Source: Candidatus Centipeda massiliensis (GTDB lineage: Bacteria > Bacillota > Negativicutes > Selenomonadales > Selenomonadaceae). Taken from it: a stretch of DNA of 64,000 nucleotides. The number at the start of each line of letters is the position of its first letter. The first letter of the stretch is position 1. Location of the stretch: positions 72,856 to 136,855 of the forward strand of contig NZ_LT985755.1 in assembly GCF_900290285.1 (NCBI RefSeq). Reading direction: 5' to 3'. The notes below the pieces were generated by a model, which was not told the origin of the DNA, did not search any database, and worked only from the letters and a program-made list of their open reading frames with translations. Both the position numbers and the translations under genes were made by a program. This document shows positions 26,810 through 35,549 of the stretch, one piece after another.

Positions 26810-27934
26810 TTATACCATCAGCACCATGTTGTCCCGATGGATGATCTCCTCATGTGATACCTCTGGAATGATTCCTTGGAAATCGGCAGTCTGGTGTCCC
26901 ATGAGCCGCGCGACATCCGCCGCATTGTATGCCGCAATGCCGCGCGCGATCTCCTGCCCTTCGGGGCTTAGAACACGCACCGTATCACCCGCCGAGAAAT
27001 CACCGTCAACCGCCGTTACTCCGACCGCCAGAAGGCTCGCTCCGCGCCGCATGGCAGCGATGCAGCCTGCGTCGACAGAGATTTCGCCCATCAGCCGCTG
27101 TCCAAAGGCAAGCCAGCTCTTGCGCGCCCGGAGATGTGCCTCACGCGCCGGGAAGAGGGTTCCGATCTCCTCACCACGCAGAATGGAGCGGATCGTGCCA
27201 TCCTCATCACCGCGTGCAATTACCATCGTCACACCGGCGTTCTGAGCGATTTTCGCCGCCTCGATCTTGGTCTGCATCCCACCCGTTCCTTGTGCAGATC
27301 CTGCACCGCCCGCCATCCGCTCAATCGCAGGTGTGATCTCTGGAATCTCGGAGATCAGCGTTGCCGACGCATCCGTACGCGGATTCGCCGTATAGACTCC
27401 GTCAATGTCCGACAGGATGATGAGTGCGTCCGCATCGACGAGCGCCGCAACAACGGCGGATAGATTGTCATTATCCCCGATCTTGATCTCATCGACTGCA
27501 ACCGCATCATTCTCGTTGATGACGGGGATGACGTTCATTCCGAGAAGTGCGAGGAGCGCGTTGCGAGAGTTCATGTACTGGTGATGGCGCGCCGCATTTT
27601 CCTTTGTGAGGAGCACCTGCGCCATGGTGCGCCCGTACTCATGGAAAAACTTCTCATAGATGTGCAGCAGTGCCCCCTGCCCAATCGCCGCCAGCGCCTG
27701 CCGTGCAGGGATCCCTGCGGGACGCTCTTTCAGCCCAAGCGCATTCATCCCTGCCGCAATCGCACCGGAGGAGACCAGCAGAATCTCCTTCCCTTGGTTC
27801 GCCTCATCGATCAGCTCGCGCACGAGATGCTCGATCCGATGGAGACTCATGCCCCCAGACGGGTGCGTGAGCGTGCTCGTCCCCACCTTCACAACGATGC
27901 GCTTTGCCTCGCGCAGACGCTCTCTTGCACTCAT
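26810..27934 (-). CDS. proB: Glutamate 5-kinase
   Basis: Phosphorylates glutamate as the first step of proline synthesis. The 374-aa protein has an amino-acid-kinase domain (VVKVGTSTLTH, LVSSGAIAAGMNALGL, VIPVINENDAVAVDEIKIGDND) and a C-terminal PUA domain from about residue 275. It overlaps yhbY by four bases (ATGA). Confidence 0.97.
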   Translation of the reverse strand: MSARERLREAKRIVVKVGTSTLTHPSGGMSLHRIEHLVRELIDEANQGKEILLVSSGAIAAGMNALGLKERPAGIPARQALAAIGQGALLHIYEKFFHEYGRTMAQVLLTKENAARHHQYMNSRNALLALLGMNVIPVINENDAVAVDEIKIGDNDNLSAVVAALVDADALIILSDIDGVYTANPRTDASATLISEIPEITPAIERMAGGAGSAQGTGGMQTKIEAAKIAQNAGVTMVIARGDEDGTIRSILRGEEIGTLFPAREAHLRARKSWLAFGQRLMGEISVDAGCIAAMRRGASLLAVGVTAVDGDFSAGDTVRVLSPEGQEIARGIAAYNAADVARLMGHQTADFQGIIPEVSHEEIIHRDNMVLMV

Positions 27935-28230
27935 AGCTCGATCCTTGGCTTCTCGAAGTTCCGTCGGAAAAGCAGTCCGTTTCTGCCGATTACCTGAACG
28001 AGATTCGCATCCGCCCGCTCAGCAAGGACGGTGATCGCATCCTCTGGCTCATCCGGCGCATTTTGAAGGACGCGCACCTTGATGAGCTCGCGTTTCTTGA
28101 TCGCCTCACGCGCAGAGGCAACAACGGTCGGCGTTACGCCCTCTTTGCCGATCATGACGATGGCCTCCTCCGTCATGCCGAGGGAGCGCAGTTTTCGAAT
28201 CTGTTTGCTTGTCAGCGAATTTCGCAGCAA
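27931..28230 (-). CDS. yhbY: CRS1/YhbY-domain RNA-binding protein
   Basis: A 99-aa single CRM domain with the family pattern LTSKQIRKLRSLGM near the start and the conserved loop IGRNGLLFRRN near the end. The family associates with pre-50S ribosomes. I use a TTG at 28230, with GGAGGA directly ahead. The frame stays open further upstream but only by reading through obgE. Placement next to obgE fits a role in ribosome assembly. Confidence 0.9.
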   Translation of the reverse strand: MLRNSLTSKQIRKLRSLGMTEEAIVMIGKEGVTPTVVASAREAIKKRELIKVRVLQNAPDEPEDAITVLAERADANLVQVIGRNGLLFRRNFEKPRIEL

Positions 28231-28243
28231 AGTTCTTCCTCCG

Positions 28244-29527
28244 TTAGTCCTGATAGTCGAATGCCATATCCCCAATGTGAACGGTCATCCCCTCTTTGAT
28301 GCCGCGCGCACGGAGCTTTTCATCCAGTCCCTTGAGGCGCCATATATATTGGAATCGGCGTACCGCCTCATCGTTGTTGAAATTCGTCATCGCGACGAGC
28401 TTCTCAATCGCCTTGCCGGAAACGATGAAATCGCCCGCATCATTGCGCGAGATTGTCACCTTCTCATCATCCTCGGCATTCTGGTCGTAGACAGCAACAT
28501 CATCTTCCTCCGCCTCGGGTTCCGGGACATACGCCTCCAGCCATGCGCCAACGTGATCGATCAGCTCCTGTACCCCGGCACGTGTCGCCGCCGAAATGGC
28601 AAAGAACTCCATCCCCTCCTGTTGGGCGAGTTCCTGCAGACGAGGCAGATGCTCCTCTGCGGACGGAAGATCGATCTTATTCGCCACGAGGATCTGTGTG
28701 CGCTTTGCGATTTTCTCACTATAACGCGCCAGCTCGGCATTGATCTTGTAATAATCCTCGACGGGATCGCGTCCCTCGATGCCGGAGGCATCCACAATGT
28801 GCAGAATGAGGCGCGTGCGCTCGACGTGGCGAAGGAAATCATGTCCAAGCCCCACGCCGTCGGCAGCCCCCTCGATGAGTCCGGGAATATCCGCCATGAC
28901 GAAACTCTTCTCGTAATCCGTCTGAACCACACCGAGGACGGGCGTCAATGTCGTAAAGTGATAATCCGCAATCTCAGGGCGTGCCGCAGAGCAGGAGGCG
29001 ACAAGACTCGACTTGCCGACACTCGGATAGCCGACGAGTCCGACATCCGCGAGCAGCTTCAGCTCCAAGCGGAGCTTCCGACTCTCGCCCGGCTCGCCAA
29101 ACTCTGCGAAGGACGGCGCACGATTCGCCGCATTTGCGAATTTCGCGTTGCCGCGCCCGCCGCGCCCGCCGCGTGCGATCACCGTCTCCATACCGACCTC
29201 CGTGAGATCGGCAAGCACCTCACCCGTCGCCTCATCGGTCACAAGCGTGCCCGGCGGAACATCTACATAGAGAGGCTGTGCATTCCTGCCGTACTGATTC
29301 TTGTGCTCGCCGTTCTCACCATTTTTCGCGATGAATTTGCGATGAAAACGAAACGAGAGGAGCGTATTCAGATTGCGGTCAGCGCGGAAGATCACATCTC
29401 CGCCGCGTCCACCGTCCCCGCCCGACGGACCGCCCTTCGGCATAAATTTTTCATGACGGAATGCGGATTTCCCATGTCCGCCGTCTCCGGCCTTCACCGT
29501 GATCTGTGCGCGGTCTATGAACTGCAT
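28244..29527 (-). CDS. obgE: GTPase ObgE/CgtA
   Basis: A 427-aa ribosome-assembly GTPase. The glycine-rich Obg fold (about 1-158: FIDRAQITVKAGDGG, KGGPSGGDGGRGGDV) is followed by a G domain with P-loop GYPSVGKSSL, DIPGLIEGA and NKID. A C-terminal OCT domain ends the protein. The ATG at 29527 follows GGGGG. A hairpin at 29548-29570 separates it from rpmA and may reduce read-through. Confidence 0.96.
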   Translation of the reverse strand: MQFIDRAQITVKAGDGGHGKSAFRHEKFMPKGGPSGGDGGRGGDVIFRADRNLNTLLSFRFHRKFIAKNGENGEHKNQYGRNAQPLYVDVPPGTLVTDEATGEVLADLTEVGMETVIARGGRGGRGNAKFANAANRAPSFAEFGEPGESRKLRLELKLLADVGLVGYPSVGKSSLVASCSAARPEIADYHFTTLTPVLGVVQTDYEKSFVMADIPGLIEGAADGVGLGHDFLRHVERTRLILHIVDASGIEGRDPVEDYYKINAELARYSEKIAKRTQILVANKIDLPSAEEHLPRLQELAQQEGMEFFAISAATRAGVQELIDHVGAWLEAYVPEPEAEEDDVAVYDQNAEDDEKVTISRNDAGDFIVSGKAIEKLVAMTNFNNDEAVRRFQYIWRLKGLDEKLRARGIKEGMTVHIGDMAFDYQD

Positions 29528-29547
29528 ACGTCCCCCTATAGAAAAGA

Positions 29548-29570
29548 GCCTGCACCACCAAGGTACAGGC
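29548..29570 (-). terminator. Attenuator-like hairpin between rpmA and obgE
   Basis: A 9-bp stem GCCTGCACC (29548-29556) with GGTACAGGC (29562-29570), one wobble pair, followed on the minus strand by TCTTTTCT. It would let ribosomal protein genes be expressed above the genes downstream. Confidence 0.5.
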
Positions 29571-29587
29571 ATCCGCATAGAACAAAG

Positions 29588-29881
29588 TTATACAGCGGCC
29601 TCCGCAAGCGGATACACACTGATCTGGCGCTGATGACGCCCCTTGCGCTCAAAGGCAACCTTGCCGTCGATCTTCGCAAAGATCGTATCATCCTTGCCGA
29701 TCCCGACATTGTGCCCCGGATGGAAATGCGTGCCGCGCTGACGCACGATGATGCTGCCAGCCGTCACATGCGTGCCGGCCTGCTCCTTCACGCCAAGGCG
29801 CTTGGAGTGGCTGTCGCGGCCATTGCGCGTCGAGCTGACGCCCTTCTTATGTGCAAAAAGCTGCAAATCAAACGAGAACAA
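29588..29881 (-). CDS. rpmA: 50S ribosomal protein L27, with cleavable N-terminus
   Basis: A 97-aa L27 of the Firmicute type. The start region reads [20 protein letters not shown]. The segment up to LQLFA is the extra N-terminal peptide removed by the Prp protease so that L27 can reach the peptidyl-transferase centre. I use a TTG at 29881 because AGGGGTG precedes it and the start then matches known L27 precursors. The prp stop lies inside that binding site. Confidence 0.95.
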   Translation of the reverse strand: MFSFDLQLFAHKKGVSSTRNGRDSHSKRLGVKEQAGTHVTAGSIIVRQRGTHFHPGHNVGIGKDDTIFAKIDGKVAFERKGRHQRQISVYPLAEAAV

Positions 29882-29886
29882 TTTGT

Positions 29887-30207
29887 TCACCCCTTTACTT
29901 CCTGAATTCGAATGCCCTTTGGGCTGATCTTCTCTATTTCCGCGAGTCCCATATACATACTGCGCAGAATTGCTTCGCTGCAATCATCCGGCGGCTCCAT
30001 GAGCCGCATATCGAGATTCCCGCTCGCAATGTCATAGTCGACGGTGCGATGCAGATGCTCCATGATGCCAAGAAGCGCAGACTGGGTCAGAGCCGATACG
30101 CCTGCACAGACAATATCCTGCCCGCGCTTTGCCGTACCGCTGTGTCCTGTAACACGATACCCCGCAATCATCCCGTCCGCATTTGTGAAGATCTCAACCA
30201 AAATCAC
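29887..30207 (-). CDS. prp: Ribosomal-processing cysteine protease Prp
   Basis: A 106-aa Prp/YsxB family protease that removes the N-terminal extension of L27. The catalytic residues are visible at the same positions as in the Staphylococcus enzyme: His22 in VTGHSGTA and Cys34 in [11 protein letters not shown]. It begins with GTG at 30207, 3 bases after the rplU stop, and ends 5 bases before rpmA, which places protease and substrate in one operon. Confidence 0.95.
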   Translation of the reverse strand: MILVEIFTNADGMIAGYRVTGHSGTAKRGQDIVCAGVSALTQSALLGIMEHLHRTVDYDIASGNLDMRLMEPPDDCSEAILRSMYMGLAEIEKISPKGIRIQEVKG

Positions 30208-30210
30208 GGA

Positions 30211-30522
30211 TTACGCCTCGATCTTCTCGATAACGACCTTCGTGAATGGCTGACGATGACCCTGACGCTTACGGTAGTTGGACTTCGCCTTGTACTTGAA
30301 GACAAGGATCTTCTTGCCCTTGCCGTGCGCCATGACTTTCGCTGTCACCTTCGCGCCGTCGACCATCGGACGACCGACCTTGACACTGCCGTCATTCACG
30401 ACAGTCAGAACCTGATCAAAAACGACGGTCTCACCCTCACCTGCTTCGAGCTTCTCCACAAAAAGGGTATCGCCCTCGGCAACCTTGTACTGCTTGCCGC
30501 CTGTCTTTACGATTGCATACAT
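30211..30522 (-). CDS. rplU: 50S ribosomal protein L21
   Basis: A 103-aa 23S rRNA-binding protein. Landmarks are [46 protein letters not shown] and the C-terminal [17 protein letters not shown]. It is the first gene of the rplU-prp-rpmA-obgE operon. AGGGAGGTG lies 8 bases before the ATG. Confidence 0.98.
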   Translation of the reverse strand: MYAIVKTGGKQYKVAEGDTLFVEKLEAGEGETVVFDQVLTVVNDGSVKVGRPMVDGAKVTAKVMAHGKGKKILVFKYKAKSNYRKRQGHRQPFTKVVIEKIEA

Positions 30523-30635
30523 GAAAACACCTCCCTATATGTTACTCGCCGGCTACGGTTCGACAATGCCGATTGTAATGACCTCGCCGTGCGGTTGGGG
30601 ATGGGCGCTTTTCCTATTCGGCTGCACACCCACAT
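30523..30635 (-). ncRNA. Putative L21 leader (5' UTR regulatory RNA)
   Basis: An untranslated leader of about 113 bases lies between the predicted transcript start and rplU. It is rich in short complementary blocks, for example GCCGGC and the region around CCGCACGGCGAGG on the minus strand. Position and the CGGCGAGG motif fit the Firmicute L21 leader used for autogenous control, but I could not test the covariance model. Confidence 0.5.
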
Positions 30636-30641
30636 TAGCGA

Positions 30642-30670
30642 ATACTAGCATATTTATTGGCTGCTGTCAA
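30642..30670 (-). promoter_or_regulatory. Promoter of the rplU operon
   Basis: TTGACA (30665-30670), a 17-base spacer and TAGTAT (30642-30647) on the minus strand. A TGC ahead of the -10 gives an extended -10. Confidence 0.8.
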
Positions 30671-30697
30671 CCCCACGGATCCACGCCGTCCCCCTGT

Positions 30698-31978
30698 TCA
30701 ATGCCCCGTCACATAGTGACTGAAGCTGCCAATGACCAGCTGCGGAAACTCCGCATGAAGTGCTTCCATAAACGCGCGTGTCCCAAGGGGCGCACTCTGT
30801 GCCTCCGGCATTGTTTGCAGAAAGAGCGTTGGGTCGATGTTCAGATTTCGCATCTGTATCATCTGCACGGGCAGCGCACGGAAAAATTCCTGCCACGCAC
30901 GAAGTTCCTCTGCCCGATCCGTAAACCCTGGGAAGTGGAGGAGATTCAACGACACGTAGACACCGTGGTCGAGCGCATAACGCAGGGATTCTTTGACATT
31001 GTCCAGCGGATAGTTGGCGCGGTAGTAGGCATGATAACTCGCATCGTGCGCACTGATGATGGAAACGCGCAGGGAATCCAGCCCTGCGTCCACGATTTTC
31101 TTCATCCCATCGGGAAATCCCGCATTCGAGTTCATGTTGATCTGACCGCGCGCAGTTACGGAGCGAATCCTACGGATCCCCTCGGCAATACGGTCAGCGG
31201 CGAGTGACGGTTCGCCCTCGCAGCCCTGCCCAAAGCTGATGATGCCGTCGGGCGCAAGCGAAAGATGATAGATGCCGACCTCGGCGATCTCCTCTGCCGT
31301 TGGAGAAAACGTAATGCGCGCCTGCGGTGAGGGACAGCACTCCGAACTCTGAAGGGAGATACAGCCGAGGCAGTTCGCGTTACATACAGGTGATGTGGGT
31401 ACGCCGCACTCCCAACGGCGATAAAAGAGATTCTGCGCCGTCAGACAGTGATAGTTCAGCGAGCAGTTCCCAACCTGCTCCACAATGCGATTGTTCGGCA
31501 GATCCTTCATCGTGCGCCGCACGAGTTTCTTAAGTTCCTTTCCATTATAGTTGGCAGGATCCCATTTCTCGTTCTCGTCCGTATATAGGGCGGCAGCACA
31601 CAGCTGACCGCGATGGGACACCACAGCGGTATACCCGTAGAGCGGCAGAGGTGCAGCGCCATCCGAGCGAAAAAACGCAGGGAGATGCGTCCGCGTATAG
31701 CCCTGCGGCAGAATCGCGGCAACCGCCGTCCCCGGAATGCGCTCCTCCTGTCCCTCTCCTCCCTGCCCTACGGCAGAGTGCTCCGGCATAAACATCAGGT
31801 CAGCGCTCTCGGGCAGCGGAATCAGATCCTCCGGTGCAAGCAGAACATTCTTTGCACCGACACGCCCGAGTCCGCGCAGCCCCTCCGCCTCACAAATATT
31901 GCCACGACGGTCGGCATAGACGGCCGTGATCTCATCGCTATGTCTGTGCGGACGCGCCGCTTTCTTCTTGGGCTTCAT
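30698..31978 (-). CDS. Radical SAM protein of unknown specificity
   Basis: A 426-aa protein. An N-terminal region without clear family (about 1-195) precedes a radical SAM core. The cluster motif is CNANCLGC (CX3CX2C) at about 200-207, soon followed by the extra cysteines ECCPSP. Core strands such as ISFGQGCEGEPSLAADRIAEGIR, INMNSNAGFPDG, LRVSIISA and YVSLNLLHFPGFT follow. The GQGCEGEPSL stretch corresponds to the glycine-rich SAM-binding motif. The substrate is unknown. The gene starts inside the end of pth (41-base overlap), with GAGGGGAGTC ahead of the ATG. Confidence 0.82.
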   Translation of the reverse strand: MKPKKKAARPHRHSDEITAVYADRRGNICEAEGLRGLGRVGAKNVLLAPEDLIPLPESADLMFMPEHSAVGQGGEGQEERIPGTAVAAILPQGYTRTHLPAFFRSDGAAPLPLYGYTAVVSHRGQLCAAALYTDENEKWDPANYNGKELKKLVRRTMKDLPNNRIVEQVGNCSLNYHCLTAQNLFYRRWECGVPTSPVCNANCLGCISLQSSECCPSPQARITFSPTAEEIAEVGIYHLSLAPDGIISFGQGCEGEPSLAADRIAEGIRRIRSVTARGQINMNSNAGFPDGMKKIVDAGLDSLRVSIISAHDASYHAYYRANYPLDNVKESLRYALDHGVYVSLNLLHFPGFTDRAEELRAWQEFFRALPVQMIQMRNLNIDPTLFLQTMPEAQSAPLGTRAFMEALHAEFPQLVIGSFSHYVTGH

Positions 31979-32570
31979 GACTCCCCTCTTGCTTCTTTGT
32001 CTTTTTCTTGTGCGGATTATACCGATTCATCGCAAAATCACCCCCATCCGTCACGATGGACTCCACCGCAGGAAGAAGATAGTCGATTGCCGCGCGAATC
32101 TTAGGTGCGTCCTCTGTTGAAAATGGTGCGAGAACGTGATGGATGACCGTCCAGCCCGCAGGGGGACGTCCGATGCCGATGCGGACGCGCGCAAAATCCT
32201 CGCTGCCCACATGGGCAATGATGGACTTAATGCCGTTGTGTCCGCCAGAACTCCCCTTTCTGCGAATGCGCACCATACCAGCAGGGATATCCATATCATC
32301 GTGCACGACGACGAGGTCATCCACATCCAGCTTATAGTAGGAGAGCATCGGACCGAGAGCCTCACCGCTGTTATTCATATAGGTCAGAGGTTTTACGAGA
32401 AAGACCTTTTCCCCGCCGATGCGAACCTCTGTAAGCGCAGAGAAGAAATCTTCCTTCCATGACGCAGCACCGAGTTTTTCCGCCAACACATCGACAAGCA
32501 TAAATCCGACGTTATGCTTCGTATGAGCATATTCTGCACCAGGATTGCCAAGCCCTGCGATAATTTTCAT
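31938..32570 (-). CDS. pth: Peptidyl-tRNA hydrolase
   Basis: Releases peptides from stalled peptidyl-tRNA. The 210-aa protein has GLGNPGAEYAHTKHNVGF with catalytic His19, KPLTYMNNSGEA, VVHDDMDIPAG and GGHNGIKSI. A Lys/Glu-rich tail of about 22 residues extends past the usual C-terminus and is partly encoded in the overlap with the radical SAM gene. It starts 3 bases after uppP. Confidence 0.96.
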   Translation of the reverse strand: MKIIAGLGNPGAEYAHTKHNVGFMLVDVLAEKLGAASWKEDFFSALTEVRIGGEKVFLVKPLTYMNNSGEALGPMLSYYKLDVDDLVVVHDDMDIPAGMVRIRRKGSSGGHNGIKSIIAHVGSEDFARVRIGIGRPPAGWTVIHHVLAPFSTEDAPKIRAAIDYLLPAVESIVTDGGDFAMNRYNPHKKKTKKQEGSHEAQEESGASAQT

Positions 32571-32573
32571 AGA

Positions 32574-33419
32574 TTACTCCTTCGTCGGGTCGCCGACGAG
32601 GAAGAGATAGGCGAGCACAACGATGCCGAGGGCGATGCGGTACCAGCCAAATGCTGTGAAATCGTTGCGCTTGATGTAGCGCAGGAGGAACTGGATCGAG
32701 AGGATGGACACGACGAATGCCGTCACCATGCCGACCGCGAGGATCATGACTTCCGTCCCCGTATAGTTCCAACCGAATTTTACAAGCTTCAGGAAAGATG
32801 CGCCAAACATAACGGGAATCGCAAGGAAGAAGGTGAACTCCGTTGCAACGTAACGGCTTGCACCGAAGATAATGCCGCCGAGGATCGTTGCACCCGAACG
32901 GCTCGTCCCTGGCACGAGCGACAGCACTTGGAACATGCCGATGATGAATGCCGTGCGGTAGTCCAGTTTCGCAAGGTTCTCCACACGCGGCGTACGGCGC
33001 TTGTTCCAGCGTTCCACCACGATAAAGAGTACACCGTAGAGAATCAGCATTGCAGCGACGACGGGCGCATTCATAAAATGCTCTTCCATATATTTATTAA
33101 AGGCGAGACCGATCACAGCGGCGGGCAGACAGGCAACGATGACCTTGCCCCAGAGATCGAGAGTCTCACGACGCTCCGCCTCAGACTTGCTCTTTAAGAA
33201 CGGATTGAGTTTGGCAGCGTTCAGCACAACGACGGCGAGAATCGCTCCAAGCTGGATCACGACCAGGAACATATCCATGAACGCCGTCGATACATCGAGC
33301 CGGATGAACTCATCGACGAGAATCATGTGCCCCGTACTCGATACGGGCAGCCACTCCGTCAGTCCCTCCACAATGCCCAGAATGACAACCTTCACCAGTT
33401 CCATCAATGAAATATCCAC
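32574..33419 (-). CDS. uppP: Undecaprenyl-diphosphatase
   Basis: A 281-aa membrane enzyme that dephosphorylates undecaprenyl diphosphate to recycle the cell-wall lipid carrier (bacitracin resistance protein BacA family). Motifs are [17 protein letters not shown] near the N-terminus and [16 protein letters not shown] in the second half. The start is GTG at 33419, with GAGGAGGAG rather far (about 11 bases) ahead. Confidence 0.96.
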   Translation of the reverse strand: MDISLMELVKVVILGIVEGLTEWLPVSSTGHMILVDEFIRLDVSTAFMDMFLVVIQLGAILAVVVLNAAKLNPFLKSKSEAERRETLDLWGKVIVACLPAAVIGLAFNKYMEEHFMNAPVVAAMLILYGVLFIVVERWNKRRTPRVENLAKLDYRTAFIIGMFQVLSLVPGTSRSGATILGGIIFGASRYVATEFTFFLAIPVMFGASFLKLVKFGWNYTGTEVMILAVGMVTAFVVSILSIQFLLRYIKRNDFTAFGWYRIALGIVVLAYLFLVGDPTKE

Positions 33420-33464
33420 AGTAAGTATACTCCTCCTCTGTCAAGGCTCCCTAAAATCCCGCCT

Positions 33465-33473
33465 ATTATAGCA
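33465..33473 (-). promoter_or_regulatory. Extended -10 promoter of uppP-pth
   Basis: Minus-strand TGTGCTATAAT. The -10 TATAAT is at 33465-33470 with a TG one base upstream and no good -35. The same TGTGCTATA(A/C)T or TGTGTTATAAT form occurs before gdhA, comM and the gene at 54702-55658. Confidence 0.6.
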
Positions 33474-33508
33474 CAGTTCCCGCGTTTCTGCACGGATCCT
33501 CAACGAAA

Positions 33509-33530
33509 AAAGGCTGCCGAAGCAGCCCTT
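33509..33530 (-). terminator. Terminator of gdhA
   Basis: GGCTGC (33512-33517) pairs with GCAGCC (33522-33527) around a CGAA loop, extended by A-T pairs and followed by a minus-strand T6 run. It lies about 20 bases past the gdhA stop. Confidence 0.8.
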
Positions 33531-33548
33531 GTTCAAATAATAATTCGC

Positions 33549-34898
33549 TTACACCAGACCGTGTGCGAGCATCACATCCGCAACCTTCGCAAATGCGGTG
33601 ATGTTCGCGCCCGCAACGAGATCGTCGGGATCGGCATACAGTTCCGCATTCTTCTTCGCATCGCGGTAGATATGGCTCATGATCTTGCGGAGACGCTTGT
33701 CCACCTTCTCAAACGTCCACTGACGACGCTCGGAGTTCTGCGACATCTCAAGCGCAGAGGTCGCGACACCGCCCGCATTCGCCGCCTTTGCCGGTGCAAA
33801 GAGAACCTTGTGACTCTGGAAATATGCAATCGCATCGAGGGTCGACGGCATATTTGCGCCCTCGCCGACCGCCTGCACACCGTTCGCAACGAGCAGCTTT
33901 GCCGACTCCAGGTCAATCTCTCCCTGCGTTGCGCACGGGAGCGCGATATCGCACTTGACCGACCAGACACCCTTGCAGCCTTCGTGATACTCTGCATTCG
34001 GGTGCGTCGCCACATACTCCTTGATGCGCGCGCGGCGAACTTCCTTGATGTCCTTGACTGCCGCGAGATCAATGCCGTTCGGATCGTAGATGTAGCCATT
34101 CGAGTCGGAGCAGGTCACGACCTTTGCGCCAAACTCCTGTGCCTTCTCGATGGCATAGATTGCAACGTTGCCCGCGCCGGAGACAACAATCGTCTTACCC
34201 GCGAGATCAATGCCCTTCGCCTCAAGCATATCCTGTACGAAGTAGAGAAGTCCGTAGCCCGTTGCCTCCGTACGTGCAAGGCTGCCCCAGTAGTCCGTGC
34301 GCTTGCCCGTCAGGACACCCGCATCATAGGAGTCACGGATGCGCTTGTACTGACCAAAGAGATAGCCGATCTCGCGGCCGCCAACGCCGATATCGCCCGC
34401 CGGAACATCCACGTTCGGACCGATGTGGCGATAGAGCTCCGTCATAAAGCTCTGGCAGAAATTCATGACTTCGTTGTCGCTCCGACCATGCGGGTCGAAG
34501 TCCGAGCCGCCCTTGCCGCCGCCGATCGGCAGACCCGTCAAGGCGTTCTTGTAGACCTGCTCGAACGCGAGGAACTTCAAAATGTCGAGCGTGACGCTCG
34601 GATGGAAGCGGAGACCGCCTTTGTAGGGACCAAGCGTGTTGGACATCTGCACACGGAATCCGCGGTTGACCTGAATCTCGCCCTTATCATCAACCCACGG
34701 TACGCGGAACGTGATGATGCGGTCTGCCTCGACCATACGCTCAAGGATCTTGTGCTTCTTATACTCAGGATGTTTCTCCAACAGAGGAACGACCGAGGTC
34801 AGAACCTCAGAGACCGTATTCTTAAAATGCGTTTGATCGGGATCGCGCTTCGATACCAGATCGAGAATATCATCTACATACTGTTTCATGTCAGACAT
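33549..34898 (-). CDS. gdhA: Glutamate dehydrogenase (NADP-type length)
   Basis: Interconverts 2-oxoglutarate plus ammonia and glutamate. The 449-aa protein matches the hexameric small GDH class: GGLRFHPSVTLDILKFLAFEQ, the catalytic Lys region PIGGGKGGSDFDPHG, DVPAGDIGVGGREIGYLFGQYK and the Rossmann loop VVSGAGNVAIYA. The ATG at 34898 follows GAGGGAGGA, and the 21-codon upstream extension is not supported. It is a single-gene transcript bounded by an extended -10 promoter and a terminator. Confidence 0.96.
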   Translation of the reverse strand: MSDMKQYVDDILDLVSKRDPDQTHFKNTVSEVLTSVVPLLEKHPEYKKHKILERMVEADRIITFRVPWVDDKGEIQVNRGFRVQMSNTLGPYKGGLRFHPSVTLDILKFLAFEQVYKNALTGLPIGGGKGGSDFDPHGRSDNEVMNFCQSFMTELYRHIGPNVDVPAGDIGVGGREIGYLFGQYKRIRDSYDAGVLTGKRTDYWGSLARTEATGYGLLYFVQDMLEAKGIDLAGKTIVVSGAGNVAIYAIEKAQEFGAKVVTCSDSNGYIYDPNGIDLAAVKDIKEVRRARIKEYVATHPNAEYHEGCKGVWSVKCDIALPCATQGEIDLESAKLLVANGVQAVGEGANMPSTLDAIAYFQSHKVLFAPAKAANAGGVATSALEMSQNSERRQWTFEKVDKRLRKIMSHIYRDAKKNAELYADPDDLVAGANITAFAKVADVMLAHGLV

Positions 34899-34949
34899 TA
34901 TAATTCCTCCCTCTTGCTTACCCGATGACTGTTCCAACGAACGTGACTG

Positions 34950-34958
34950 AGTATAGCA
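34950..34958 (-). promoter_or_regulatory. Extended -10 promoter of gdhA
   Basis: Minus-strand TTGTGCTATACT. The -10 TATACT is at 34950-34955 with the TG extension, giving a leader of about 45 bases. The -35 is poor. Confidence 0.55.
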
Positions 34959-35023
34959 CAAGGCACAAAGCTTTGTATAGAGATTACGGGCATGAATACA
35001 ATATGCACTTGAAATACAAAAAA

Positions 35024-35063
35024 GGGCTGTTGCACGAAGCTAGAAAACTTCGTGCAACAGCCC
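35024..35063 (-). terminator. Terminator hairpin, CTGTTGCACGAAG family, copy 2 (rlmH end)
   Basis: A perfect 16-bp stem, GGGCTGTTGCACGAAG (35024-35039) with its complement at 35048-35063, an 8-base loop and a T6 run on the minus strand. It lies 6 bases past the rlmH stop. Confidence 0.9.
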
Positions 35064-35069
35064 CTTGTT

Positions 35070-35549
35070 CTACAGGTGATATGGCTCTCCCCGACTGATC
35101 TTGAAAGCCCGATAGATTTGCTCCATCAGAAAGAGTCGGATCAGCTGATGCGGGAGTGTGAAGTGCGAGAAGGAGAGCCGAAGCCCAGCAGCACGCCGCA
35201 CCTCATCCGACAGCCCGAAGGGACCGCCGATGAGAAAGGCAATGTGGCTCTGCCCCGCGAGTGCAAGCCCGTCCAGCTTTGCCGCAAGCTCCTCCGAGGA
35301 ATACGCGGCACCGCTGACATCCAAGACGATGAGATACGCATCCTGCGGCACGCGGGCGCAAAGGCGCTCTCCTTCACGGCGCAGGATCTCTGCCTTCTCT
35401 GCTGCGGATGAATGATCCTTCATGCGCTCCTCGGCAATCTCGATTGTGCGCAGATCGGCATAGGGACGCAGTCGTTTCTCATACTCCGCAATCCCGTCAC
35501 GCAGATATCTTTCCTTCAGCTTTCCCGCACAGACAATGGTGATCTTCAC
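35070..35549 (-). CDS. rlmH: 23S rRNA pseudouridine-1915 N3-methyltransferase
   Basis: A 159-aa SPOUT methyltransferase. It has the characteristic knot sequences IVLDVSGAAYSSEELA, FLIGGPFGLSDEVRRAAG and LSFSHFTLPHQLIRLFLMEQIYRA. It starts with GTG at 35549, which overlaps the htrA stop as GTGA. The order walJ-htrA-rlmH is widespread in Firmicutes. Confidence 0.97.
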   Translation of the reverse strand: MKITIVCAGKLKERYLRDGIAEYEKRLRPYADLRTIEIAEERMKDHSSAAEKAEILRREGERLCARVPQDAYLIVLDVSGAAYSSEELAAKLDGLALAGQSHIAFLIGGPFGLSDEVRRAAGLRLSFSHFTLPHQLIRLFLMEQIYRAFKISRGEPYHL

